Positions 1 through 12,870 of a DNA stretch of 64,000 nucleotides are shown in pieces; position 1 is the first letter of the stretch, and every line of letters starts with the position of its first letter. Source of the DNA: Pseudodesulfovibrio tunisiensis (GTDB lineage: Bacteria; Desulfobacterota; Desulfovibrionia; Desulfovibrionales; Desulfovibrionaceae). The stretch is from positions 62,001-126,000 of the forward strand of contig NZ_CP094380.1 in the NCBI RefSeq assembly GCF_022809775.1. The letters run 5' to 3'. Under the pieces are notes generated by a model. The model did not search any database, was not told the origin of the DNA, and was given only the letters and a program-made list of their open reading frames with translations. The position numbers and the translations under genes were made by a program.

Positions 1-84
1 CCTCGTTCGGGGTTATGCCCTGCCAAGCATAGTAGGTCAATGAAGATATGACTACATATGGATATGACACTGGCAGGGAAAAAG

Positions 85-118
85 GAAAAGGCCCGGCTCC
101 GAAAGTGGAGCCAGGCCC
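85..118 (-). terminator. Rho-independent terminator after rlpA
   Basis: On the minus strand GGCTCC/GGAGCC (95-100 with 107-112) extended by GGCC/GGCC (90-93 with 114-117) forms a hairpin with one mismatch and a 6-nt loop. It is followed on that strand by a T-rich tract (complement of the A-rich 78-89). It lies just past the rlpA stop. Confidence 0.7.
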
Positions 119-141
119 TGTTCTGTCTGGGGATGCGGCTT

Positions 142-909
142 TCAACCGACGATGTAGCAGGAGGGGAAATGCGGTCTGAGTGCACTGCGCACCCGTTCGG
201 CACGGTCCCGGTTCGAGTAGGAACCGGCCTGAACAACGTGCAGGGTGCGGCCGTTGCGGCTGATCGTGGTAATGCGGGACCCCTTGTATCCGGCGCGGAT
301 CAGGGTGCGGTGCGCGTTCACTGCGTTGTCGCGGTTGGCGAACGCGCCCACGCGGACATGGTAGCTGGTGGAGGCCGATGCATGGACCGGGCGGCTTGCG
401 GGCACGGTTCCGATGGCCTCGATGCGGACCTTGGTCACGCCTCTGTCCACGGAACCGAGCTGTCGAGCTGCGCCATAGGACAGGTCGAGCAGTCTTCCGC
501 TCACGAAGGGGCCTCGATCATTGACCGTCAGAATCACGTTCCGGCCGTTTTCCAGATTGGTGACGCGGATTCTGGTGCCCAGAGGCAGGGTCTTGTGTGC
601 CGCAGTCAGGGCGTACATGTTGTAGATTTCGCCGTTGGCGGTCTTCCTGCCATGGAAATCCTCGCCGTACCAGGAAGCATAGCCGGTTTCGGCGTATCCG
701 GCGGCCGTCTTCAGCGGATGGTAGGTGCGGCCCATGACCGTGTAGGGATTGGTCTTCGCACTTCTGGGCGCGGTGGCCTGGGGTTGCCGCTGGGCGGACC
801 CGGGTGTGGAATAGATATGTCTGGGGAACGGGTTGACGCTGTTCAGGGTCGCACAGCCGGACATTGCCAGCAGGGCCATGATGAAAAGAAACGAAGTGAA
901 GTGGCGCAT
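142..909 (-). CDS. rlpA: RlpA-like septal ring lytic transglycosylase lipoprotein
   Basis: 255 residues. The N-terminus is a lipoprotein signal peptide with lipobox AMSGC (cysteine near residue 19), so the mature protein should be lipid-anchored in the envelope. Residues about 75-165 form the double-psi beta-barrel of the RlpA family (GYASWYGEDFHGRKTANGE, then VNDRGPF and the catalytic-type LDLSYGAA segment). The C-terminal 75 residues read as a SPOR domain (YHVRVGAFANRDNA), which in this family binds denuded peptidoglycan glycan strands at division sites. Family knowledge predicts cleavage of naked glycan strands during septation. The gene stands alone, with its own terminator and a divergent neighbourhood. 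Confidence 0.9.
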   Translation of the reverse strand: MRHFTSFLFIMALLAMSGCATLNSVNPFPRHIYSTPGSAQRQPQATAPRSAKTNPYTVMGRTYHPLKTAAGYAETGYASWYGEDFHGRKTANGEIYNMYALTAAHKTLPLGTRIRVTNLENGRNVILTVNDRGPFVSGRLLDLSYGAARQLGSVDRGVTKVRIEAIGTVPASRPVHASASTSYHVRVGAFANRDNAVNAHRTLIRAGYKGSRITTISRNGRTLHVVQAGSYSNRDRAERVRSALRPHFPSCYIVG

Positions 910-1083
910 CCTTGCCTCCTGTGCCGGCCGATCCGTGGCCGGGAATGCCGCCGGGAATATCCCTCTCCCGGTTTGGCGTTGCTCCGTCGGTTTTCCAATA
1001 CTGTCCCGTACTTATGCAGGTTGCGTGCCATGTCTGACGCATTGGTTCTGTGGCGTAATATGCTGAAATAAAAGCATGAATGT

Positions 1084-2583
1084 TTACATTTCTTCCTGTC
1101 GGGAAAATGTCGCGGCGTCCGTTTTTCCGTGTCGGTCATCGTACAGGGACAGTCCGTACTTCTTCAGCAATGAATACAGGTGGGAGCGTGACAGGTGCGA
1201 GCGCTTCAGAATTTCCGGAAGCGAGCCGTCGCACTGGCGGATGAGTTCCCCGAGATAGACCTTTTCCGCCGTGCTCTTGAATTCCCGCAGGGATGGGAGC
1301 TGCTGGTCGAAGATGTCTTCGAATATCTGCTGCCCGATTCTGCCGGCCCGGGTTTCCCCCGGGAGAATCGTTTTTTTCGGAAGGCACGTCCGTGCCCGTC
1401 ATCTTTCTTATTTGCGCCCGGGCAACTGCAATGCGCAGGCTGCGCGGCAGGTGCATGGTGTACAGGGTCTTTTCCTCACCCGCCGCGATGACGGCCCGTT
1501 CCAGAATATTGAACAGTTCCCGCACATTGCCCGGCCAGTCGAAGTTCTTGAGCATGGCCACGAAGTCCGAGCCAAAGGTCTTGGACGGCAGGCCGTACTG
1601 GTCGCAGAGCCGCGTCACGTGATGCATGGAAAGGGCCTTGATGTCCTCGGTGCGCTGGCGCAGCGGCGGCAGATGGATGCGCATGGTCTTGATGCGGAAG
1701 AGCAGGTCCGAACGGAATTCCCCCTGATCGACCCTGTCGTCCAGATCGCGGTTCGTGGCTGCCACGAGTCGGAAGTCGCTGGACTGTTCGCGTGTGTCGC
1801 CCACGGGCCGGAACGTGTGCTCCTGAAGCACGCGCAAAAAGGATTTCTGGATGGAGAGCGGCATTTCGCCCACCTCGTCCAGAAACAGGGTGCCGCCGTC
1901 CGCCAGCTTGACCAGCCCGATGCGGCGGACTGGGCGCCGGTGAACGCGCCCTTGCGATGGCCGAACAGGGTGGATTCCACCAGACTTTCGGTCAGGGAGG
2001 CACAGTCCACTACCACGAAACTGCCACTGTTCCGGTCGCTGTTGTCATGAATGGTCCGGGCGAACAGCTCCTTGCCTGTGCCGGTCTCGCCCGTGATGAG
2101 CACATTGGTCTCGGACCGTGCGGCCTGCGCCATGAGCTTGAAGCTGGCCTGCATCACGCTGCTTTCTCCGACCACGAGGGAAAGGTCCAGCCTGTCCGGC
2201 CCGGATTTGCCGAGCCTTTCCTCCCGGTATTTCAGAGCGCGGCCCAGTGTCAGGGAAATGTCGCGCACGCTGGACGGTTTGAGCAGATAGTCCCATGCCC
2301 CGCCCTCGATGGCGAGCTCCGCGCCGTCCGGGTCGCCCTGTCCCGTGAGGATGATCACTTCCGGGGGTTCGGGCTGGGCCATGATTTCCGGCAGGATGTC
2401 CAGCCCGTTGCCGTCGGGCAGGCTCACGTCAAGGAACACCACGTCGACATCCCCCTGCCGGATGCGCTCCAGTCCCTGCGCAAGAGTGTGTGCGGCTTCG
2501 CATTCATGGGTGAGCCGGGTAATCAGGCTTTCCATGGTGTCGCAGATGTCGGGATTGTCGTCGATGATCAGTATGTGCGCCAT
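1084..2583 (-). pseudogene. Sigma-54-dependent NtrC-family response regulator, two frameshifts
   Basis: About 500 residues if repaired. The start MAHILIIDDNPD gives a receiver domain (acidic pair IIDD, phospho-acceptor VFLDVSLPDG, lysine LLKPSS). It continues into an AAA+ domain with Walker A GETGTGKE and the sigma-54 contact loop GAFTGA. Near 1922-1929 the frame shifts: the protein continues as RIGLVKLADGGTLFLDE only if one base is restored. A second break lies at an A7 run (minus strand; T7 at about 1371-1377), after which the expected Fis-type helix-turn-helix end (SHLSRSHLYSLLKKYG) is in another frame and stops at 1084. Both breaks are single-base and may be sequencing errors. No cognate kinase is adjacent. 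It is a candidate activator for the sigma-54 promoter at 8390, by inference only. Confidence 0.85.
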
Positions 2584-2860
2584 TGCTGCTCCGGTGCTGG
2601 ACGGTCGAATCCGGTTGGGCCGTCCTTGTGGTCTGGTTTGATTGTCAGCCTGCGGAAATTGTGCAGAGGGGCGGCCGTTGCCGCGGAATTTGATGATGCC
2701 GTTCAGCTTTGGACGCACAGCCGACGGAGTTGGCAAAATGCTTCGAGTCCGGTCGTCAGACGCGTTGTTCCGCTTGGGTTTCGGTGATATGAAATCATGT
2801 ACATGTTTGGCGGTCGGGGCTAGTATTATCGAAACCAGAAACAGATTCGCGAGGTGAACC

Positions 2861-3304
2861 ATGAAGAAGATAGTGGCTGTTTTCGTTGTATGCAGTTTTC
2901 TTGCCGTCGGTTTTGGATGCGCCACGAACAAGGCGCAGCAGGGCGCTACCGTAGGCGGTCTCGCAGGGGCGACAATCGGCGCGCTGACCTTCAAGGACAA
3001 GATGCTTGGCGCGGCCGTGGGCGCTGGCGTCGGCGTGCTCATGGGGTATATCGTGGGGAACGAATGGGACAAACACGACGAGGCGCAGGTGCAGCAGGCT
3101 TTGGAAAGGAATCGTTCCAACCAGGCATCCGCATGGACGAATCCGGATACGGGACACAGCTATACTGCCACGCCCAGCCATCCCTACATGGAAGATCATC
3201 GGCTTTATCGGGATATCGTGATCAAGGAGAAAGGGCCTGATGGCAAGGCCGTGATGGCCAAGGCCTGGCGCGATGACAACGGCGTCTGGCATCTCAAGCA
3301 GTAG
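2861..3304 (+). CDS. Glycine-zipper lipoprotein
   Basis: 147 residues with a short signal peptide and lipobox-like VGFGC (cysteine about residue 20). Residues 28-65 hold glycine-zipper repeats (GATVGGLAGATIGAL, then GAAVGAGVGVLMGYIVG) of the kind seen in outer-membrane lipoproteins such as the 17-kDa antigen/SlyB group. The C-terminal half is hydrophilic and ends GVWHLKQ. A good ribosome site (GAGGTGA) precedes the ATG. The gene is divergent from the sigma-54 activator across 277 bp and closes with a strong terminator. The exact role is unknown; an envelope stability lipoprotein is the family-based guess. Confidence 0.75.
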   Translation: MKKIVAVFVVCSFLAVGFGCATNKAQQGATVGGLAGATIGALTFKDKMLGAAVGAGVGVLMGYIVGNEWDKHDEAQVQQALERNRSNQASAWTNPDTGHSYTATPSHPYMEDHRLYRDIVIKEKGPDGKAVMAKAWRDDNGVWHLKQ

Positions 3305-3327
3305 CCGATCCTGTGATACGAAAGGAA

Positions 3328-3367
3328 AGCGCCCTGTTCCGGATGGAACAGGGCGCTTCGTTTTTTT
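3328..3367 (+). terminator. Strong rho-independent terminator
   Basis: A perfect 13-bp stem (3328-3340 with 3345-3357) with loop GGAT is followed by a run of seven T. It sits between the lipoprotein gene (+) and the end of typA (-), and probably acts mainly for the lipoprotein gene. Confidence 0.9.
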
Positions 3368-3384
3368 CATGTCTTCAGGCGAGG

Positions 3385-5226
3385 CTAGGCTTCGCCTTCC
3401 TTTTTCTTCTTGCCGTCCATGCGATGCCGGGTATGGGCATCCAGAATCAGCTTGCGCAGGCGGATGGACTGCGGCGTGACTTCCACGAGCTCGTCGGCCT
3501 TGATGAAGTTCAGGGCACGTTCGAGGGTCATGGGCTTGATCGGGGTCAGGATCACGGCCTCGTCCTTGCCGGACGCGCGCATGTTGGTCAGCTTCTTGCC
3601 CTTGGTCGGGTTGACGTTGATGTCGTTGTCCCGGTTGTGTTCACCGACGATCATGCCTTCGTAGACCGGGTCGGTGGGTTTCACGAACAGCTGGCCGCGC
3701 GGCTCCAGGTTGAACAGGGCATAGGCGATGGCCTTGCCTGCGCGGTCGGACACGAGGGAGCCGGTGAAGCGGGTCGGGAAATCGCCCCGGTACTCGTCGT
3801 AGCCTTCGAGGTACGAGTTCAGAATGCCGGTGCCCTTGGTATCGGTCAGGAATTCGTCGCGGTAGCCGATCAGGGCGCGGGAGGGAATGGTGAACTCCAG
3901 ACGCACGCGGCCGGTGCCCTTGTTGACCATGTTGGTCATGCGGCCTTTGCGGGCCGAGAGCTTTTCCGTGACAATGCCCATGAAGGACTCGTCGCAGTCC
4001 ACGTACAGGTGCTCCATGGGTTCGAATTTCTTGCTGCCCTCGTACTTGAAGATGACTTCGGGCCTGCCCACGGACAGTTCGAATCCCTCGCGGCGCATGG
4101 TCTCGATGAGAATGGCCATCTGGAACTCGCCGCGTCCCTTGACCAGAAACGCATCGCGACCTTCGGCCTCTTCGACCTGGATGGCAACGTTGAGCAGGGT
4201 TTCCTTGCGCAACCGTTCGCGAATCTTGGTTCCCTGCACCAGTTTGCCTTCGGTTCCGGCAAGGGGCGAGGTGTTGATGGTGAAGCGCATGGACACGGTG
4301 GGTTCGTCGACCGTGATGCGGGGCAGGGCCTTGCGTTCCTCGCGGGTGCAGATGGTGTCGCCGATCTGCACGTCCTCGATGCCCGAGATCACCACGATGT
4401 CGCCGGGCTCGCAGATATCCGTGGGCGCGACCTGCACGCCCATGTAGGTCTGGAGCTTGGTGACCTTGAGAAGTTTTTCCTCGTGTTCGCCGAGGCAGAC
4501 CAGCGGCTCGTTGGACTCGACATTGCCGTGGAAGACCTTGCCGATGGCAAGGCGGCCCAGATAATCGGAATAGGACAGGTCGGAAACCAGCATCTGGAAG
4601 GGCTCGTCCGCGTCGTAGGCCGGGCCGGGCACCTTGTCCAGAATCATGTCGAGCAGGATGTGCAGGTTCTCGCCGCGTTCGTCCGGGGTGGGCATGGCGA
4701 TGCCGTCGCGGCCGATGGCGTAGAGCAGGGGAAATTCGAGCTGCTCCTCGGTGGCGTCCAGATCGATGAACAGGTCGTAGATTTCGTCCAGAACTTCCTC
4801 GGTGCGGGCGTCCTGACGATCGACCTTGTTGATGACCACGATGATGGACAGGCCCCGGTCAAGGGCCTTCTTGAGCACGAACCGGGTCTGGGGCAGAGGG
4901 CCTTCGGAGGCGTCCACCAGCAGGATGGCGCCGTCCGTCATGGACAGGGAGCGCTCAACCTCGCCGCCGAAATCGGCATGGCCCGGGGTGTCGATGATGT
5001 TGATTTTCACGTCCTTCCAACGGACGGAGCAGTTCTTTGCGGCAATGGTAATGCCGCGTTCACGCTCCAGATCCATGGAATCCATGATCCGGTCGTCCAC
5101 TTCCTGTCCTTCGCGGAACAGGCCGGACTGTTTGAACATGGCGTCGACCAGGGTTGTCTTGCCGTGGTCGACGTGGGCGATGATCGCAATATTGCGAAGG
5201 GACTCGTTACGAGTTGTCGTTTTCAT
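3385..5226 (-). CDS. typA: Translational GTPase TypA/BipA
   Basis: 613 residues, full family length. It begins with the GTPase domain: G1 [10 protein letters not shown] at about residue 18, G2 RGITI, G3 [14 protein letters not shown] and G4 NKVDR. Beta-barrel and EF-G-like domains III/V follow, with a lysine-rich tail ([10 protein letters not shown]). TypA is a ribosome-associated GTPase of the elongation-factor superfamily, needed for growth under stress and at low temperature. The start is well supported by AGGAG about 9 nt upstream of the ATG. It is transcribed alone on the minus strand. Confidence 0.97.
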   Translation of the reverse strand: MKTTTRNESLRNIAIIAHVDHGKTTLVDAMFKQSGLFREGQEVDDRIMDSMDLERERGITIAAKNCSVRWKDVKINIIDTPGHADFGGEVERSLSMTDGAILLVDASEGPLPQTRFVLKKALDRGLSIIVVINKVDRQDARTEEVLDEIYDLFIDLDATEEQLEFPLLYAIGRDGIAMPTPDERGENLHILLDMILDKVPGPAYDADEPFQMLVSDLSYSDYLGRLAIGKVFHGNVESNEPLVCLGEHEEKLLKVTKLQTYMGVQVAPTDICEPGDIVVISGIEDVQIGDTICTREERKALPRITVDEPTVSMRFTINTSPLAGTEGKLVQGTKIRERLRKETLLNVAIQVEEAEGRDAFLVKGRGEFQMAILIETMRREGFELSVGRPEVIFKYEGSKKFEPMEHLYVDCDESFMGIVTEKLSARKGRMTNMVNKGTGRVRLEFTIPSRALIGYRDEFLTDTKGTGILNSYLEGYDEYRGDFPTRFTGSLVSDRAGKAIAYALFNLEPRGQLFVKPTDPVYEGMIVGEHNRDNDINVNPTKGKKLTNMRASGKDEAVILTPIKPMTLERALNFIKADELVEVTPQSIRLRKLILDAHTRHRMDGKKKKEGEA

Positions 5227-5395
5227 GAAAGATTACTCCTGCTGGAAATAGGTGGCAGTGCGGCATAGCCGAATACCTTGCCACTGGCAAGCAAAGACTG
5301 TGCGGCAGCAATTATATATTTCAAATCCTTTTTTTTTGAGGTAGGTTCCCGGAAAACGTATTTCCCATGATTTCGCATACTCGCATGGAGGTTAC

Positions 5396-6632
5396 ATGAC
5401 TTCGAACGGACCCGGTGCCGGAAAGGTCGTCACGACCGCTCTTGTGGTGACAGGAAACATGGTTGGTGCCGGGATTCTGGCTCTGCCCGTCAATCTCGGG
5501 CCTTCCGGCCTGATTCCGGCCCTGATCGGCACGGTGTTCATGTGGTTCATGATGACCTGCACAGCGCTGATCTATTCGCGGCAGAAAGCCCTGATCGACG
5601 ACCCGGATGCGGACCTGCCCACCTTTTTCGGCCGCGAACTCGGTCCCACCGGGCAGTGGGTGAGCGTGGCAGCCAACATCATCATCCTGTACGGACTGCT
5701 GACAGCGTATCTGTCCGGGGTGGCTTCCATCGTCATCAACCTGTTCGACCTGCCCATCCCGGAATGGGGCGCCATGGTCGGATATTTCGTGATTGCCGTG
5801 CTGCTTACCTCATTCGGCGCGGCTGTCATGCGACGGGGCAACGCCATTCTCATGATTTTCCTGTGGCTCTGTTTCGCGGCACTGGTGATCATGACCATTC
5901 CGAACATGCATGACGGAGAAATCCGTCTGGCCGACTGGTCGTTTCTGCCGTCCGGCCTGCCCGTGCTGCTCACGGCCTTTCATTTTCACAACATCATTCC
6001 CACTCTCTGTCATACGTTGGACAACGATCATGGAGCAGTGACCCGCGCCATCTGGCTCGGCACCGGACTCGGACTGATCATGAACGTCATCTGGATCGTG
6101 GTGGTCGTTCTGGCTCTGCCCATGACGGGCAACGACGGCGCGAACCTGATACAGGCCTTTCAGCAGAATCTGCCCGCCACAGTGCCGCTGGCCAAGGTCA
6201 TTGGCGGCAATGTCTTCACGCAGGTGTCGCTGGGCTTTGCCGTGGTCGCCATGACCACCTCGTTCATGGCCAATGGCACGGCCATGCAGAGCTTCATGCG
6301 CGATCTGGTCTCCACCTATCTGCATTCCTCGAACAGGACGCTGGTCTGGGCGCTTTCGTTTCTGCCACCTCTGGCCGTGGGCATCCTGTATCCCAACGTG
6401 TTTCTGTCCGCGCTGAACGTTGCGGGCGGCGTGGGCATCAACATCCTGTTCGGCATCCTGCCCGGCGTGCTGCTCATCAAGTATGCGCGGGGATGCGGGC
6501 TGGAAGCGGATCGCGGGATGGGCCATGATCGCGGTGTTCGGCGCCGTGCTGCTCATCGAGGTCGGGCAGGAGGCCGGATTGCTGCACATTTCTCCGGATG
6601 TGGAATACTGGACCGCAAAGCACATACAGTAA
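5396..6632 (+). pseudogene. Aromatic amino acid permease (HAAAP family), C-terminal frameshift
   Basis: The first 365 residues are a polytopic membrane protein starting TTALVVTGNMVGAGILALP, the glycine-rich first helix of the TyrP/Mtr hydroxy/aromatic amino acid permease family. About ten hydrophobic helices are visible. At about 6488-6494 (GCGCGGGGATGC) the frame moves: removing one G from the G4 run restores the last helix (GWAMIAVFGAVLLIEVGQ) and a stop at 6632, 12 nt before aspA. Without repair the protein runs on in nonsense to 6640. The break may be a sequencing error. GGAGGT precedes the ATG. Cotranscription with aspA suggests import of an amino acid, but the substrate cannot be fixed from sequence. 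Confidence 0.8.
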
Positions 6633-6643
6633 GGATATGAACC

Positions 6644-8056
6644 ATGACTGAAAACTGCCGAATCGAGCACGATTGCGTGGGCGAGCTGGAAGTTCCGGCC
6701 GATGCCTACTACGGGTGCCAGACCCTGCGTGCCGTGGAGAACTATCACATTACCGGGATCACCCTGTCCCACTATCCCCGGCTGATTCATGCGCTGGCCT
6801 ATGTCAAGATGGCGGCTGCCGAGGCCAATGCGTCCCTCGGCCTGCTGGACGAGGACAAGGCCCGGGCCATTGTCCGCGCCTGCGAGGAACTGCTGCAGGG
6901 CAAGTTGCACGACCAGTTCGTCGTGGATGCGGTGCAGGGTGGGGCAGGCACGTCCACCAACATGAACGCCAACGAGGTGATTTGCAACCGTGCATTGGAG
7001 ATTCTGGGACATTGCAAGGGGGAATACGACATCATTCACCCTTTGAATCACGTGAACATGTCCCAGTCCACCAACGACGTGTACCCGTCGGCCCTGAACA
7101 TCGCCCTGATCCTGGAAAACCGGGAACTGCTGGACGCCATGCAGTATCTGCGCGGCGCATTCATGGACAAGGGCGTGGAGTTCCGGGACGTGATCAAGAT
7201 GGGACGGACCCAGCTTCAGGACGCCGTGCCCATGACGCTGGGGCAGGAATTCACGGCCTGGGGCGTCATGGTCGGCGAGGACGTGGAGCGGCTCTCCGAG
7301 GCCCAGTCTCTGGTTCACGAGATCAACATGGGGGCCACGGCCATCGGCACGGGATTGAACTCGCATCCCGACTATACCCGCACCGTGACCGAGAAGCTGG
7401 TGCAGATCACCACCTTGCCGCTCAAGGCCTCGCCCGATCTGGTGGAAGCCACGCAGGATACCGGAGCCTATGTCCAGCTTTCCGGCGTGCTCAAGCGCAT
7501 CGTGGTCAAGATGAGCAAGATATGCAATGACCTGCGCCTGCTTTCCAGCGGTCCGCGCTGCGGTCTGAACGAGATCAATCTGCCGCCGCGCGCGCCGGGC
7601 TCCTCGATCATGCCGGGCAAGGTCAATCCGGTCATTCCCGAGGTCGTCAGTCAGGTGGCCTATGCGGTCATCGGCAGCGACATGACCGTGACCATGGCCT
7701 CCGAGGCCGGACAGCTCGAACTCAATGTCATGGAACCGGTCATTGCCTATTCCCTGTTCCAGTCCATCAACATGACCCGCCGTGCGTGCCTCACGCTGGC
7801 CGACCTGTGCGTCAAGGGCATCACTGCCAATGCGGACCGCTGCCGCGAGATGGTGGAGCATTCCATCGGGCTGGTCACGGCGCTGAATCCCTACATGGGA
7901 TACGAAATGTCCACGGAAGTGGCCAAGGAGGCCATGGACAGCGGACGGTCCGTCTACGACATCGTTCTGGAAAAGGGGTGCCTGACCAAAGAGGAACTGG
8001 AAGACATTCTCAAGCCGGAAAACATGGTTCGCCCGAGATACATTCATCGGAAATAG
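6644..8056 (+). CDS. aspA: Aspartate ammonia-lyase (aspartase)
   Basis: 470 residues of the fumarase/aspartase superfamily. It converts L-aspartate to fumarate and ammonia. The signature GSSIMPGKVNPVIPE is present, with the upstream substrate motifs TSTNMNANEV and QSTNDVYPS. The stretches SKICNDLRLLSSGPRCGLNEINLP and AGQLELNVMEPVI resemble E. coli AspA more than FumC, so aspartase is preferred over fumarase. It follows the amino acid permease by 11 nt, so the pair reads as an amino-acid uptake and degradation operon feeding fumarate to respiration. A strong terminator follows. Confidence 0.92.
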   Translation: MTENCRIEHDCVGELEVPADAYYGCQTLRAVENYHITGITLSHYPRLIHALAYVKMAAAEANASLGLLDEDKARAIVRACEELLQGKLHDQFVVDAVQGGAGTSTNMNANEVICNRALEILGHCKGEYDIIHPLNHVNMSQSTNDVYPSALNIALILENRELLDAMQYLRGAFMDKGVEFRDVIKMGRTQLQDAVPMTLGQEFTAWGVMVGEDVERLSEAQSLVHEINMGATAIGTGLNSHPDYTRTVTEKLVQITTLPLKASPDLVEATQDTGAYVQLSGVLKRIVVKMSKICNDLRLLSSGPRCGLNEINLPPRAPGSSIMPGKVNPVIPEVVSQVAYAVIGSDMTVTMASEAGQLELNVMEPVIAYSLFQSINMTRRACLTLADLCVKGITANADRCREMVEHSIGLVTALNPYMGYEMSTEVAKEAMDSGRSVYDIVLEKGCLTKEELEDILKPENMVRPRYIHRK

Positions 8057-8082
8057 GCAGGGGAGCAGAAAAACGGTTCATG

Positions 8083-8114
8083 AGCCGACGCGCGGAAAGC
8101 GCGTCGGCTTTTTT
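8083..8114 (+). terminator. Rho-independent terminator after aspA
   Basis: A perfect 11-bp stem (8083-8093 with 8099-8109), loop GGAAA, followed by six T. It insulates aspA from the lactate operon promoter region. Confidence 0.92.
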
Positions 8115-8176
8115 CGTGGGCGGAAACCGACCGTGGTCTTGAAAAAAATCATGGCGATTCGGATTGCAGATTCGAT

Positions 8177-8193
8177 AGTCTGATTTTTAGGAC
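8177..8193 (+). promoter_or_regulatory. Upstream repeated site 1 (possible activator site)
   Basis: AGTCTGATTTTTAGGAC matches the second site at 8286-8302 at 14 of 17 positions. It overlaps an inverted repeat GATAGTC-N10-GACTATC (8174-8197). It lies about 200 bp upstream of the -24/-12 promoter, a usual distance for a sigma-54 activator site. The role is inferred. Confidence 0.45.
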
Positions 8194-8285
8194 TATCCAT
8201 TTTTCGTTTTATTGCAGAAAGTTGTCTTTGCTCCTCCTCGAAATCCCATTCCAACACAGCAATCATTCTCACAAAGAGAGGTCCG

Positions 8286-8302
8286 AGTCTGTTTTTTCAG
8301 AC
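8286..8302 (+). promoter_or_regulatory. Upstream repeated site 2 (possible activator site)
   Basis: AGTCTGTTTTTTCAGAC contains the perfect inverted repeat GTCTG-T6-CAGAC (8287-8302). It is the second copy of the motif at 8177-8193, 109 bp away, and lies about 90 bp upstream of the -24 element. Role inferred. Confidence 0.45.
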
Positions 8303-8389
8303 GGGATCACAAGCTTTCAGGCCGAGGATTTCGGTGTCAACTTTTTGTAACATGCCGGAATTCAATGAAAGTGTGGAAAAAGAGCGAAT

Positions 8390-8405
8390 TGGCACGGATG
8401 TTGTT
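8390..8405 (+). promoter_or_regulatory. Sigma-54 (-24/-12) promoter of the lactate operon
   Basis: TGGCAC-N5-TTGTT at 8390-8405 fits the sigma-54 consensus TGGCAC-N5-TTGCW with one deviation (GT in place of the -12 GC). It lies 90 bp upstream of the first start codon. The 439-bp gap 8057-8495 otherwise holds the aspA terminator and the two repeated sites; no gene was seen in it. In D. vulgaris the equivalent operon is sigma-54 controlled, which supports the call. Confidence 0.7.
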
Positions 8406-8483
8406 TCAAGGGGAGTGGCGATGCTTCACACCCGATGAAACATACTGCCCGTTTCGGGCATCAATGAACTGGCATCAGTATAA

Positions 8484-12089
<3,606 letters not shown>

Positions 12090-12102
12090 ACCATAGGTAT
12101 GC

Positions 12103-12154
12103 CCCGGCGGCAGGGGGATTGCGGACGGCTTCGGCCGTACCCCCGGCCGCCGGG
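12103..12154 (+). other. Intercistronic hairpin por / permease remnant
   Basis: Outer stem CCCGGCGG/CCGCCGGG (12103-12110 with 12147-12154) encloses an inner stem ACGGC-TTCG-GCCGT (12125-12138) with a UUCG tetraloop. There is no T run, so RNA processing or stabilisation is more likely than termination. One of four hairpins placed in the larger gaps of this operon. Confidence 0.6.
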
Positions 12155-12208
12155 ATTGTCTGGATACTGTTTTCAGGTTGACGACCCGGCACGACAGGAG
12201 AGGATTTT

Positions 12209-12715
12209 TTGCAAATGTATTCACTGCTTGCATTGGTACCCCTCCTTGCGGTGTACTTCCTCCCGGCCATTTTGCGGTGGCCGACCAAAGGGGCTTTTGC
12301 GGCCTCGACCGTGCCAAGTGTGCTGACGGGCTGGATTGAGAGCGTTCCGGCTTGTGTTCCCGTCGGCGATCTGTTCGGCGCGGGCATCGGATACTCCGCC
12401 AAGTCGGTGCATGCCCCGGGAGCTGTTCTGATGTGCGCTGCGGCTTGCGCCTTTTTGATTCAGCGCATGCATTTTGAAAACTTCGGGAGCGTGATGGATA
12501 CGTATTCCCGGACCATGATGCAGGCCCCCTTCGCGTTGGGATTCGCCTTGCCCGTGGTTCATGCGTGCATCACGCCCGGAGAGGAGTTCATGGTTTCGGG
12601 ATCGGGGAATGCATTCCCGGAAAGGACCGACCGCGTTGCGGCGTTGGCTGGCCCGCCCCGGAACGGAAATGCGGATTCATCCGCAACCTGTTTGCTTTTC
12701 GGACTTGCCGCCTGA
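12209..12715 (+). pseudogene. L-lactate permease (LctP family) remnant
   Basis: An open frame of 168 codons. Its start (MYSLLALVPLLAV..LRWPTKGAFAAS) resembles the first helix of LctP-type lactate permeases. The next 90 residues (DLFGAGIGYSAKSVHAPGAVL, then FENFGSVMDTYSRTMMQAPF) resemble a segment from the middle or late part of that family. These permeases are about 550 residues with 12 or more helices, so roughly 300 central residues and the C-terminus are missing. The final 50 residues are not recognisable. Position between por and the lactate dehydrogenase is exactly where Desulfovibrio lactate permease sits. I read it as a gene eroded by internal deletion. The family assignment rests on remembered similarity. 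Confidence 0.55.
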
Positions 12716-12810
12716 TCGCCGTTGAATGCCTGGTGCGATCCCGGTGACTGCATGTCGGAAACGATTTTGAAATCAGAGAGAGAAACTGAGGAATTTGCCG
12801 ACCTGAATCG

Positions 12811-12835
12811 GGAAGGGGGAACGCGTCCCCCTTCC
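12811..12835 (+). other. Intercistronic hairpin upstream of lactate dehydrogenase
   Basis: A perfect 10-bp stem GGAAGGGGGA / TCCCCCTTCC with loop ACGCG, 35 nt upstream of the next start codon and without a T run. It could stabilise the 5' end of a processed downstream mRNA. Confidence 0.55.
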
Positions 12836-12870
12836 GTCCAAACGTCCAAGACGATCGAAGGAGAATACTC

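Noticed and set aside
3313..5268. A 651-codon open frame antisense to typA
   Set aside because: Shadow of typA with the same biased composition; typA is unambiguous.
5810..8047. A 745-codon frame antisense to the permease and aspA
   Set aside because: Spans two real plus-strand genes and shows no motif.
6644..8056. Fumarase C instead of aspartase
   Set aside because: Residues around TSTNMNANEV, KICNDLRLLSSGPR and AGQLELNVMEPVI match AspA better; the amino acid permease context agrees.
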